Shown one piece after another: positions 44,009-55,746 of a stretch of DNA of 64,000 nucleotides. The position numbers and the translations under genes were made by a program. The stretch is from Kappaphycus alvarezii (taxonomy: Eukaryota > Rhodophyta > Florideophyceae > Gigartinales > Solieriaceae). Under the pieces are notes generated by a model. The model saw only the letters and a list, made by a program, of their open reading frames with translations, did not search any database and was not told where the DNA came from. Location of the stretch: assembly GCA_002205965.3 (NCBI GenBank), contig NADL03000498.1, forward strand, positions 744,001 to 808,000. Reading direction: 5' to 3'. Numbering within the stretch: the stretch's first letter is position 1; every line of letters starts with the position of its first letter.

Positions 44009-45860
44009 TGAAAGCCCGCGCGAATACAAAAAACGCGGTTTTATGCAAGTATACCAAGTCATGTCGATGAAGATAGGCAAGAAGTGCAAAGAGTACGTGC
44101 TATAAAGATTTAATCAATGATATTTTGAAAATGCGCCAAATTACGAGGCCACCCATTTAGGTAGCAAAATATACGAATCTGTCGTAAAAGGCTGGCTCTC
44201 TGAATACTCCACAGGTTTGGACTCCGGAAACGGCTTCAGATTGCGTCTAATTCTAATCCTACGACGCTTCGGTGGCGTACCGCTCGGACCACGAGCACCA
44301 CCAACGTTTGAACGGCTAGCAGATGCAGCATGATAGCCGCTCGTTCTGCGGTTACGCTTGGCACGATAGCGTTCCTGAATCTTCCTACGATTCTCCACCA
44401 TTCCTTCACCTATATATAACAGACGATTGACGGTTTGATTATAAAATCCTGCGTCCACATCTGGTAGAGGATGAAGCTTGATATGATAGTTAGTCAATGC
44501 CACTCCAAGTTTGAAATATAAATCGTAGGTAGACTCACTCCATCGCCACTTGATACATAATATATTCCGTAGCTTTGCCATCCTCCCGAAGTAGTTTTCC
44601 ACTAGAATCCTATCAGATGAAATTAAACGGTTGGTTTGCTCATCCGAAAGACTCAATGTGCCGTTTATAGGCTTCTTTTTGGGATGAATGGCCCTGCATA
44701 CATCCGATATTCCCTGATATCCTTTGTCGCAAATCAACGCCCATGTAGATGTATTGTCCTCCACATTCTCTATATCACTCTCTTCCTCATACTTCACGAG
44801 CTGCTCCTCATGGAACTGCATATTCTTCTTAAAGATATCAAAGTCTGAGGTGGAACACCCGTAATGATCGCTGCAACCTACAGCCTGGCCATTCACAATA
44901 ACAGAAACTTCAACCTTGTACCCGTATAGCTTGTGTTTGCCACTATAGTACACCTTCCTTTCTTGTACGTTACCACTTGGGCGTTGGCTCTGTTGGAACG
45001 TGACATCAGTAGCACACCTAAAGTGTGGGTATTTCTTAAAGGTGCAATTCCGTTGACGTAAAAACTTCATACTGTACATCACTGCTGCCTCCTCAACCAA
45101 CTTAGAGTATAAACATGGACTGATGATATGCATGAATCTATTAACGGCACGCTCAGTAGTAGAGACCTTTTGCTTGAATACTTTTGCCGTAAACTCCCTT
45201 GAAACGCCGCTCTTCAAAACCGTTAAAGCTATCAGAAGCATAACTTTTCCACTAAATGGACTCTTCTTTCCACTTCTGCATTGTGCCTTATAGGTGAATA
45301 TCATCAGGTATTATATCATAGAAAGCATCCAGTTCTTGGCGGTTGTAGTTAGTCATGCTCACCAAAGCCTGATTACCAACCTGCTCGTAAAACATATCTG
45401 TAATAGGCGACGGTGAGTCCGTCTCATTATCAGTATCAATGTCCCGCTGGCCTGACTCGTACTTATGAAATTCCTCCTCACGCTCTACGGCTGCGTCTCC
45501 TAGTAAACTCAAACCCTTCAAAACAGCTGCTGGAGTTAGTTCATTCATGATAGACCCTTGTTGGAAGGGATTGCGTAGAGATGGAATGGAATAGACGCAA
45601 TTGACCGCGTTGCCAAAAAGGGATTGTAGAAGATGGGTAGTACTTGTAAATTACGAGGTCATAAAGTGTAGGTGGCAGTCTTTTAGTAGGATCCACGGTA
45701 TTCCTGCAAAATTTACGTGTTAAAGTTTTGGCGCGGTCTTCTCGAATGAGGCGCATCCTTGAGCAAATACCAAGTGCCTACAAATTTACTCGAATTTTAT
45801 TGTTTATTTCAGTGTCTAATTGAAATTCTACGCAGCAATCAGCTCGCGCGCGGTCTTTGA
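44009..45860 (-). mobile_element. Candidate PIF/Harbinger-like DNA transposon
   Basis: The transposase gene is bracketed by imperfect inverted sequences. TGAAAGCCCGCGCGAATAC starts at 44009, and the reverse complement of 45841-45860 is TCAAAGACCGCGCGCGAGCT (about 14 of 17 matching in the core). The span is 1.85 kb, reasonable for a single-gene element. These termini are tentative and no target-site duplication is evident. Confidence 0.4.
44141..45548 (-). pseudogene. DDE_Tnp_4 (PIF/Harbinger-like) transposase in two overlapping frames
   Basis: A DDE endonuclease that would excise and integrate its element. An upstream frame (45548-45288, 86 codons) ends SMTNYNRQELDAFYDIIPDD, typical of the N-terminal part of this family. 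The main frame (45304-44141, 387 codons) overlaps it by 17 bases in the +1 frame. It carries CATDVTF (first D), YYSGKHKLYGYKVEVSV, DHYGCSTSDFDIFKK, WALICDKGYQG (second D) and SDRILVENYFGRMAKLR (the E), plus an arginine-rich tail (PPKRRRIRIRRNLKPFPESK). The catalytic triad is complete. The split may be a one-base mutation, a sequencing error or a frameshift used in expression. No slippery heptamer is obvious at GATATTCACCTATAAGG. Confidence 0.8.
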
Positions 45861-46719
45861 AAAGAAGCACGGTAACTGCGACAATGATCTATTGATACAA
45901 AATTCCCTTAAATACCTAAGAATGGATATATGATTATACGAAGCCTTTCTATCCAGCTTCTGTAACTAATATTTTATTCGCGGATTTTTACAAGTAAATT
46001 TATTTCTGACACAGAGAAATCATTTTCGGGACACAATATTATATATGCGTTTATTATTATACCTTTGGTGCCAACTTTTCCAATCTTTCACATTAAAACG
46101 ACCGATATAATTGGCTTCCATCGAATCGAGAAAGAAAGCGGTCCTATGTTATATTTATACTTATCCAATTCCCCTGCAAGAATAATTAGAATTCTTTTCA
46201 TAGAAAAATTTGTTCAACCTATGATCAGAATAATCTTGAAATTTATTAGCAAAATGAAAATGTTTTAGATTTTTTCAGCTGAATAAATGCCCTATTTTCG
46301 GTAAATATTCTTTATTAGTCTTGGAAAGTTCACATAAACATGTTGATGAATTAGTAGTCACCGTGCATCTGTATTCAGATACGATCTTTTTCACCCCTGT
46401 TCTAGGCCGAATAAATAGATATTAATACCCTTTTGTATTATATGTATCAATTTCCAGCGACATCAAAGATATTTCAACAGAGAATAGAGCTATATTAAAG
46501 CTTAGAACTATTAAAAGTCAAAAATTTAAGAGTCTAAGTATAGTCGGAGTCATTATGAATTTTAGTTTTCCACTTAATAAGAGCTCCTTTAATGCGAAGT
46601 ATAGATTAGCTGCTCTTTTGCTAAAATTGCATGTTTATAATCTTAATGTATAGACAAAATATATATTCAATTGTTTCAATGGTTCCTTGAATGGTCTGAA
46701 AAGAAGAAGAAGCCATTTA
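45861..46719. other. AT-rich, no gene
   Basis: No supported frame or repeat. It begins the second AT-rich desert. Confidence 0.5.
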
Positions 46720-46775
46720 GATATTTACTGGGTACCAACCCACATATCTACCACAGTAAATTAACCCCCCATTTT
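46720..46775 (+). repeat. Repeat family D, copy 2
   Basis: ATATTTACTGGGTACCAACC, CACATATCTACCACAGTAAA and TTAACCCCCC form the inverted counterpart of 2826-2876. The end again resembles the common terminal motif. Confidence 0.7.
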
Positions 46776-49700
46776 CACCATTTAGACATTTCTCTGATGT
46801 CGTACGCAAATAATTGTAATTTAAATTTGAGCGAATTTCTGTCAACGAGTATTTTTAAGATATTAATAAAAAGACTGATTTGAAGAAGATACAGAATTCC
46901 CGAAAATGACTGTGTCCAGATGTGAATAGATAGTTGGAATCAAAAAATAAAGTGCAAGTAGTTTCTATATTTCATGAACAAAAGAAGCATCTAAATTGGT
47001 TTTTGATCACACCGAAATTATTTTATGGATATCGATGATGTAAGAGCTTCAAATGCCCTTTTATCCTTCTATTAAATAGATTTAGGGGGACTATAGTGGT
47101 GTAAAAATTTTAAAACAAATGAAAAAGAGCATTTCATATGTTGTTTTAAATTTACAATGTTTCATTTCAAAATATCTACGGCATCCAACAGCAAATTTCC
47201 CAACTTTTCATGAAGCGAAAAAAATGGCTCTTTGCTCTTAGTTTTTCTCTTTATGAGCTTTACTCACGTCTAGTAGGGTTTTAAATTCTTCTTTATTCTG
47301 TAAAAAAGATTCGACATGCTATAGGTAGATAAATAATTTTTCAGACATCGTTACTTTAGAATCCATTAAATTCAGTAATTCTTGGGTTAATTATATGGAT
47401 TGTTACATTTCGGATTGTTTTCTTCTTAAGAAATTAAAGTACAGAATGTTTTATGGCGTACTTCAACTAATTTAATAGGTCTCTTTGCTTCTTTTGGTAA
47501 TTTAATTCTCCTTCAACATTTCATGCACAATTTAATGTTACAGGGAACTCCTATGCTTCTTTATCTGCTCCCTGATTCAAACATTTCTTGCTACTTCTCC
47601 TATACAGAATTTCCAAATTATTTGGTGACTCGATATAACTAAAACCATGAGAATAAGCAGTCAAGATTTTTTTAATCACGCAGAGACCCGTCGAACTATT
47701 CCAAGGAATTAATTATATTTGAAGCACTTTACATCGGATTCTTAACTCAACAAATTATTTCCATCTCGGCATTACCAAGGTTTAAATAAAGGATACGTGA
47801 TAAACACGGCTTCTTTTCGTTAAAGGAAAATTAGCTTCAATTTATAATATTGGTGAAAGGTTCGGCTGCTGACCAATAATTCCACTTTATTGATCCCAGA
47901 GAACGCATCCGGGTATAATTCCAAATGATGAGAAATAAATAGTGACGAGCATGTTACAAATAACCCATGAGCCATCTTCAATGGTTCTTATTAAGTTTAA
48001 CTCTCTTTACTGATACAATTAGAATGGACTATGATCCCGCAAAGTGTTTATTTTGCTACAAAATAATCTTATGCGACCTAATAATCCTGTTTCCACTCCC
48101 ATTGCGTAATTATTAAGACCAAATTATAGTAATTTATGTACAAAATCAGTGGTGCTAAATGCTTGTTGACATTATTTCAACGGAGAAGGGTTACTTTTTT
48201 GTTCCCATTCCGCATCGTCAAGATTAAATTTATTTACAAAGTAGACTTCTATTTTCATGCATTTGTCACAAATCCATGTTTTTAATGTTGCACATAAATG
48301 GAAAATTGTGGTGGAAAACATTGTTATGTTAACTTTCCTATGAATATTCTTCTGTGGGAGAAAATACATGAAAAATTTTGTGTCTAATTTATGATTTCAG
48401 CAGCTGTTCAAGCTATCGATTGAGATGACAGCATAATGAGAAATTACCAACCTTCACTTTTTTCTGTCTTTGGAATAATAGTTCTAAAATAAAAAATGAA
48501 TATAGGACCATCAGTAAAATAAAAGTGCCTATTTGTGACATTCTTCATTTGAAATAGGATTAAGAAGCGATATCTGAAGGAAAACACTCGAGAAAATCAT
48601 TGGCGTAAAATTTTATCGGCGAAACCATGCTTATTTTTAAATAAGTCTCATATTTCCCGCAAAAATTCGGAATTGTGACAATTTCATTTGAAAACTGTAT
48701 AAGAAAATGTAACCCATTCAATTCTATGGCACAGGTCGTGGTTCAATCCTTGCACTCCAACTGCACGAAAATGCACGCATTGTAATACTTAGAGGGAAAC
48801 TTATGCATGACCAGAAATGTTCTTGAAACGTTTCGACTACAAGCTTTTGAATAATTCTTCAGCTTTTACTTTAATCACACGGAACCTTTAGATTATTTCC
48901 GCCAGATAGCGAACGGACCGAAATCCAACAAAGCTTGGTTTTCAACTTTCTCTTCTGATTTACTTTCATTTCGGGGGTTTTTCTTGCGCTTTCGAGTCTT
49001 ACGTACTACATTTTTTTCGTACTTGCTAGCGAGGATAGAATTTTTACCACTATTCCAGATTCAACCCTAGATATGATCATTTTGTACAATCACAAACCTA
49101 TCAAAATCCGTTATTTCAAGTTCTTCGAATTTTGTGTTAATTTCGGTCACGTAAATCTATAGTAATCAATCCTACAGAACAAGAATTGAAACATTTCTAA
49201 ATAATCTACGAGGCAGAAATTAATTCCGATTTACTTCTGAACATTTAACGTTAGTTCGAAAGAATTTCTTAAATTTTCACAAGCGGCCTAAGTTTTGCAA
49301 GTTCTGCTCACGATACGGGACTTCTGGTACTTTTAATACTATTTAAACTATTTTCTTGTTATACAACTCTGCATTGTAGACTTCAATGCGAATTTATTCC
49401 ACATATCTATAAAAGACGTGACACAGTGAACTTTAATAAGTGTAAACGATTGCACTATCCTCTTTGGATAATATTCCTTTGATATCTATTTTTCTTTATA
49501 ATCTTTTGCAGCTTAAAATTGAATTTAGCAAGACATCCACATCCTTTTTCGTTTTTTAATTAATTCCCTTATAGCCATTGCAGTTTTACAGTACGTTATG
49601 TTTAATTTGAATTTTCTTTTCCAAGACTAATCTGCTGAGTAGAAAAAGTTTAGAGAAAATTTATTCTTCCTGGAAATGTAGCTATGTTCGACGAGCACTG

Positions 49701-50290
49701 ATACGTTTCTTCGAAAATTTTCCATCATTACCATCTCTACCTCTATTTCCAGCTTCTGGATTCCTTTAAAATGTTTTAATAAAAAAATATGGGAACTTCA
49801 AACTATGCAAAATAAAATACAATTGATCCAATCCCATCAGTGTTCCCCATTTCAAGCCTATTCGGGGCCATTATCTCTCTTTTCACTGCTTCTGTACAAG
49901 AATATGCGATGTTGAAAAGAGTATTTCTATATTTCATGTTCAACGGACTCTGAAAATTCTAAATTTATCGTGCATCTAGCAATGGGGATGGTGGATATAT
50001 ATGGAAAGATAGAAGATGCTATCACCCTAAGTCAGGACGCAGCTGCATCAAAATACAACAGTACATACCAAATAGTTGGTCTCCGGCCGGTCTCTTTGGG
50101 TTATCTGGGCTCTTCACCGGTATTTCATTGTGTACGCCTACATCCATAATGCTCAATATGTTTGAGAACAACTATCTTTACATCTGAAAATGTTCAAAAC
50201 GGCATTAACCTGGACATCAGGGGTAAGGGAAGCAGCGAAAGAACTTATATCTTTGACACCTGTATATTGTTAGGTGCACAAGGGCATACC
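46776..50290. other. 3.5 kb AT-rich desert
   Basis: No open frame over about 65 codons and no motif. I saw no repeat partner within the window. Likely old decayed mobile DNA. Confidence 0.55.
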
Positions 50291-50370
50291 TGACTTGAGA
50301 TTTGGTTCAAACATAAGTTGAGGCTGGCTGAATTGAGCCATCAGCACCAAACCAGGGTTTACGTAGAACA
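50291..50370. repeat. Repeat family F, copy 2
   Basis: Contains GTTGAGGCTGGCTGAATTGA and CACCAAACCAGGGTTTACGT, matching 9401-9481. Confidence 0.65.
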
Positions 50371-52474
50371 TACTTTTCCCCCCGAAATGCGAATACTGGA
50401 ATCAGTTTGATGCGAATTTATGACAAAAATGTGTTAATAATCACTAACGATTAAACTCCATATAACTGTCCTGGTATGAGGACAAAAAATTTCCCATAGT
50501 AATATTTAGAGTAATTTTAGAGATTGAACTAAGTACTAAAAATATACTCGTAGAGATAGAATTCCAGTAAGTTGGTGCTCAGTACGTGAGACTCCACACA
50601 ATTTGGGATGAATGATTTACCTGTAGGTACTGAATGGCTACAATGAGGCGAATGTTCTGAAAATCGAAGGTTGTAGGGTTGCAAAAGTGCTTCGTGCCCT
50701 GACTATTATTCAAAATACCGAAAAATTTGATTTGAAGGAGCTTTACTATTGTCGACAGTAAATGCTGGTAAAAAAAGTTAAAAAATCGTTTTCAAAAATT
50801 AGCTCTAGTGTTTTTCCTCACAGGAGGACATTTGTCATTTTTTCCTCACAGGAGCAGAACTTTTCGACGTACACCAGCAGCCACTTATGTTGATTTAATA
50901 TTTGCGATCCTTTTAATTGGGTACCAGAGTGCTGTACTGTTACTAATCCGCTCGGGCTGGATTCTGTCATGATTTTTGTAAGCAGTAAGTGGTACTGCAT
51001 TGCAAAAAGAATCTCCGTTGAGCACTTTAATGTCTGCATGTTGTGAAATTTGACGGTAATACTCAGTCGTCACCAATTTCTGAATTCCGGACTTACTCGC
51101 AATCATTTTTTTCCCAGTTCTGTAATATTCTCTCACCCACCAAAGTAATTAATCGTAGTAGAGTCTCTCTTCTCAATTCATATACCTGGTAGACTCTATC
51201 AGTCGTCTTTTGTGTATTCAATCTCTTTGATCCCAGGCAGTGGGTTCTCCAAAGTTCATTCCTACTGCTCTAACATCATCCCAAATGATGATGGTAAGCC
51301 TCAACGCGTGTAAGCATTCAATCCCTGCGATATTACTCAGAAAAATCGCCAAAGGACATTCCTGATGCGCTAAAATCACTTCACATAACAGTCTAATTTA
51401 AAGTCATGTGTAATTTAACTTCCCATGCGAGGTTATCAAAGATAATAAAATCTTCGAATGCATTAGCAGTGCTTCCTGACTTACCTGCAGAAATATTTCC
51501 TTCATTGAGGCGTTAATACTAACTCAAAAGCTTAATGCGCTCTCGTACATGATATATTGTTAATGCGTTAATCCTAACTCAACAGCTTAGTGCGCTCTCC
51601 TATATGAGATATCTACCCAAATATGAGTCTTACATCTTTTTGTCTCTCTTTGCATTATTTTGTGTCCTCCAATACACGGAAGAACTATCTGAATCACTCA
51701 AAGGGCGTTCGGATGGGACTATTACAGCTCCAAATAATCACCTAAGAATTCAACCTGTTCATCCATACGTAACACCTGGTATAACAGTTACATATGTATG
51801 TAGTAACATATATATCAACCATCTGATTTAGAATAACAACCGTACAAAAAGTGTTACAAATGTGAAGTAGGGCAACGTGTGGCTCGGAAGAGTTTCCTGT
51901 TAGCGAAACTTCGAATTCTTTAATTTAAATGACCTTTTTGATGACATGGTAACATTTATGATCTTCTCCCATGTCTGTAGGTGCGGAAAGGATCTCTGCT
52001 ACTGCTTTTTTTCACGCCTGATGACATCTATGGTTGGATTTGATGCACAAGAATATATAAATAGAACTATTATGTCGCGGGCTGGGAGTTATTCCTAAGG
52101 GTACTAAATCTTTACAGTGGTGATAGAAGCACTTGGAGTGACCGAATGGGGATAGAATACATTCCTATGGATCAGTTCCTATGGATCAGAGTAAAGCAAA
52201 CTGTTAATCTTCGATTGAAATAGGGCAGAGAGAAAAATCAAACATAGATTTTGAATTTTTCTCGAATTGGAACAACTCACAATTTCGACAAATTTTTCTC
52301 GACACTACCAGTTGCGGATCTTAAGGCACACAAAGGTAAAGGATGGTTAGACCAGTTTCTTTTTTCACGCCCCTCCCACACAGAAAACAAAAAGGAGATC
52401 AGACTAGGATCTGTATAAACAACTCAAAATTTTAATAACTTCCTCAAAAGAACCAAAATATCACATTTTGATTA
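50371..52474. other. No gene recognised; one short tandem duplication
   Basis: Two 55-base units lie at 51510-51610: GCGTTAATACTAACTCAAAA with GCTTAATGCGCTCTCGTACA, and GCGTTAATCCTAACTCAACA with GCTTAGTGCGCTCTCCTATA. Frames at 50818-51136 (minus) have no domain that I recognise. TTCCTCACAGGAG recurs at 50815 and 50841. Confidence 0.45.
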
Positions 52475-52710
52475 GGCTGTCGCCTCGGTTGTACTTGTTT
52501 CCGCCGCCTTGCTTCCTTTGCTGCTTCCCGTCGCTTTAGCTCCCATCAAAAGGGGCTTCGCGACCTAGTTACCCGTAATGCGTTTAGTCGCCAAGTGATG
52601 CAGGCACGACAGATTTCCACTCCGCGTTCGTATTCGTAGTTAATTTCTGAATATCCTCTACTCGCTTCTTAGCCATGCTGTACAACTCGTAAAGATCTAC
52701 CACCACCAGT
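52475..52710 (-). pseudogene. Repeat family E, copy 3: coding relic with C-terminal tail
   Basis: The minus strand reads VVDLYELYSMAKKRVEDIQK, then LTTNTNAEWKSVVPASLG. After a break it reads AKPLLMGAKATGSSKGSKAA, a short ETSTTEATA and a stop. This copy therefore suggests a low-complexity lysine/serine/alanine C-terminus for the family E protein. Identity of the protein is unknown. Confidence 0.55.
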
Positions 52711-53805
52711 ACTTAAATCTCTAATTGCCTTCAGTTCTATCTCCCGTACTGTAAACGCACAGAGATTCATCTCTGAACCAGCTACGGAAATGTACTCAAT
52801 TGTTTATTCTCTTATTCCGAGCATACTTTTTCAAATTTGCAGGTATAGTACTTTATTCGGACAAGATTGTGTTCAAACAGCAGGTTCATTGAACTTTTGA
52901 GATTTTCTGACTGAACCAGTATGAAAGTGTGCTCTGAGACGGAAAATTGCCGTTTGGCGAGACGGAAGACTCATACCCTTTATTCTATGTATTTTGCTTC
53001 CACCAACGGGCTCTAATCAAGGCTGATGCCGAGAACAGGCCGTCTTTGGTTACTCCGTCGCCGTTTGAGCCTTTAATCGTTTCAAATATAAGACTAAAAG
53101 CTTCCATATACTGTACTGTTTGTTAATTTCGTTAGAAAATGAATGCAATTAGAGTGGTCTCTGACTTGATCGTCAATTTCAAGCATCTTCCAACAGTAAA
53201 AACACCCAAAACTTTCCCCCTTTCAAGCAATGGGTTTGTATGAGGCAAGAAGATCAGCATAAGACGGGTGGATTGCACTTTCTGTGCTCTACTTTTCTTT
53301 ACTCAGGCAGTTACCTTGCTTCTCTCTATACTAGTCGTCCCGGCTCATATTCCTCTGGTTGCACCAACCTGAAACTGAATTTTCGCTCGAATTTCAAAAA
53401 AGACGCTCAATTCGATGTACAATTTCATGTTGCATCTTTCCACAATGCGAATTCCCATAATAACGAGATCTATGGTCTTTGGCCATGTGGCTCGTTCAAA
53501 CAAGTCTGCCTAATTCATTATAAATCGAGCAATCTGTCCGTTCGTATAATTTGCAAATACCATGTCAATTCCAAGCAATGCATCCTGCCCTCTTCATGCA
53601 TCCTGCAGCTTCAAGAAACCATATTCCCAACGGAATAATAGATGTGTTTCATTTCCATTCGCCAAAGGTATTATACCAGCCCGTCATTCGGGTGAGCAGC
53701 TCATCAGACGTGATGGTCCCTAATCTTAGGAACAAATCGTTCCAGTGCTCAATTAGACATCACCCTATGCCGCAGCGGTAGCTATGTCCAATGTGGAGTG
53801 CCTGT
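52711..53805. other. No gene; one terminal-motif end at 53180-53224
   Basis: CATCTTCCAACAGTAAAAAC followed by ACCCAAAACTTTCCCCC is a family B-like end in plus orientation. The 132-codon plus-strand frame at 53240-53638 has no recognisable motif. Confidence 0.45.
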
Positions 53806-53950
53806 TTACTGGCCTCCAGTCTGTTTTCTGGCGTTTTGACGGCTTCCCGCTAATCTTTTACATTGAAAGCTTTTATCCGCATCAATATCACTCAGAGACC
53901 AGCTGATCTCATTTTTCATGGATTAAAAACACCCCAAATTTCTCCCCCTA
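53806..53950 (+). repeat. Repeat family C, copy 2
   Basis: TTTTGACGGCTTCCCGCTAA, CTCATTTTTCATGGATTAAA and AACACCCCAAATTTCTCCCC, collinear with 26816-26966. Confidence 0.7.
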
Positions 53951-55490
53951 GTCCCAGGATGTAAACAATCTTAATTACAGTAGCTATAGCCATGGGTTAT
54001 CTATTCCAACTGTGCTGTACAGTGCAGTAGTAGGTTGTACAGTGTATACTGTACAAATGTTGTACAGTGCATACTGTTCAAACGGTCGTGTCCAATCGCG
54101 GGCCACGAATCCAGTGACTTGGCGAATGTGATGACTTGTGCCATATTTGACAGGTGGCAGTACTGGCTTATAGTGGTACCGGTAATACAGCTCTTACCGA
54201 GCTGTTGCCACTCCTATATTGCCATGTAAACGGCTATATAAGGCAGAGCTCTCCGCTCGATCGGGGCGATAGGATGGACACCAGAGGTATAAGGAAAAGC
54301 GGTCAATCGGACAACCTACCTATCAGTGTGTCAACTATCTAAGACAATCGGCCTAATTAAACACACACCAAATACGGGACTGCAACGGCATCCCAGGGGC
54401 TTTTGTACCCGTTCACCTGTGCCTTCCTTCCTGGCTCACCCTTGCTGACACTATGCATAATACAAGGACGCATAATTACAGTGCAGCATAATGCTCTTCA
54501 CCTGCGGGGGCACTGGTACAGTAAATCTATTCGCTGATTCGTTATCTCGATTGTACAGTACACCGGCCACATAACGCCCATCTCCCAAAACTCCCTGGTT
54601 CTTAGCCCTCCGAAGTCTCGTGGTACTGTACAGTAATCCCACGCCCTATTTTCCCTTGGTAAGATTACGGTACTGTGGCCTATGATTATTCGTGTTTGCA
54701 GCACAGTGAAAGTGGCGACATACCGTCGGCCGTCAGATCGGTTAACATTCTGTTCGAGAATGCCACCAGTTGCGGAATTGCAGTTATCGCCATCTCTGAT
54801 AAAGCAAGTCTTTTATTCAACACAGTACAGTATATACGTACTGTACATGTACAGGTGTACAGTACTGTACAGTGCAGTACCATGCCACTTGGATCGCCGT
54901 CTGCGACGACGTCGAAGGTAATCGACGAATACGCGGCCGCTGTCGCGACCCGCAGCGAATGCTCGGCGGGAGGAGTGAAGACTCGGCTTTATCAGCAGCT
55001 TAGTTATGCAATTTGGTCCAAGTGTGCGGCGTCTGTATTGTGTCGCGCCCCACAACATGCAGAGTTTAGCCACCCTATTCAAACCTAGTTATTTTAGGTT
55101 TGTTACAGTGGGGTATTCAAGACTACGCATGTTGCACCTGCATATGTCTGTGGTAAAGTTATCTATACCATGCAACAAAAACCTCTTGGATGTAAGTGAC
55201 TGTTGTTTCACTTTATCGTAACAAGACGATCAGGCTGAAACTGTCGTTCTGGATCACTAGGCCACTCACTGAGCGCAGCACCGTCAGAGAACTGGAGAAA
55301 ATAATGAAAATGTGGTACAATAACCTCCCGTACCCCATTTTTTGACTCTGTCCGCATTTCAGGTTACAATTTTAACCTTTGTAGTATACAGTACTGTACT
55401 AGCACAAATTTTCCCCCCTTCATCGTCTTTAGCTGACTTGTCTTTTTATTTCTTCGCTTAAGCTCCCTCCTCCACCTACACCTCGCCCTC
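53951..55490. other. Region studded with TACTGTACAGTA-type palindromes, no gene
   Basis: Near-palindromic GTACTGTAC/TACAGTACA words cluster at 54010-54080, 54525-54560, 54622-54675, 54825-54890 and 55385-55400. Several 60-140-codon frames overlap on both strands without any motif. No gene is supported. Confidence 0.5.
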
Positions 55491-55746
55491 CCTCGTCCGA
55501 CGTTCGAGCCCGCTCCCGTGGTCCTGCTGCGGTTGCGCTCTGTCGCGCGACGACGGTGCTTTCGCCCTCATCTTCCCTCTTCTCCTGGTTTTTTCTCTTT
55601 TTTCTTCTTTGATTCTCCCGATCTTCGCCAGATTCGTTTTTCCACAGCGCTATCTTATTGGCTACTTCTTGATTTTAAGTCTATCGTGATCTTTTTATTG
55701 GCTATTTCCTTTCCCGTGATCTCCCGACCCCACAGTTTCTGCCACC

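Noticed and set aside
44140..45675. AAATTACGAGG repeated at both ends of the transposase gene (about 44143 and 45649)
   Set aside because: The two copies are in direct, not inverted, orientation and lie inside the putative element, so they are not its termini. Possibly chance.
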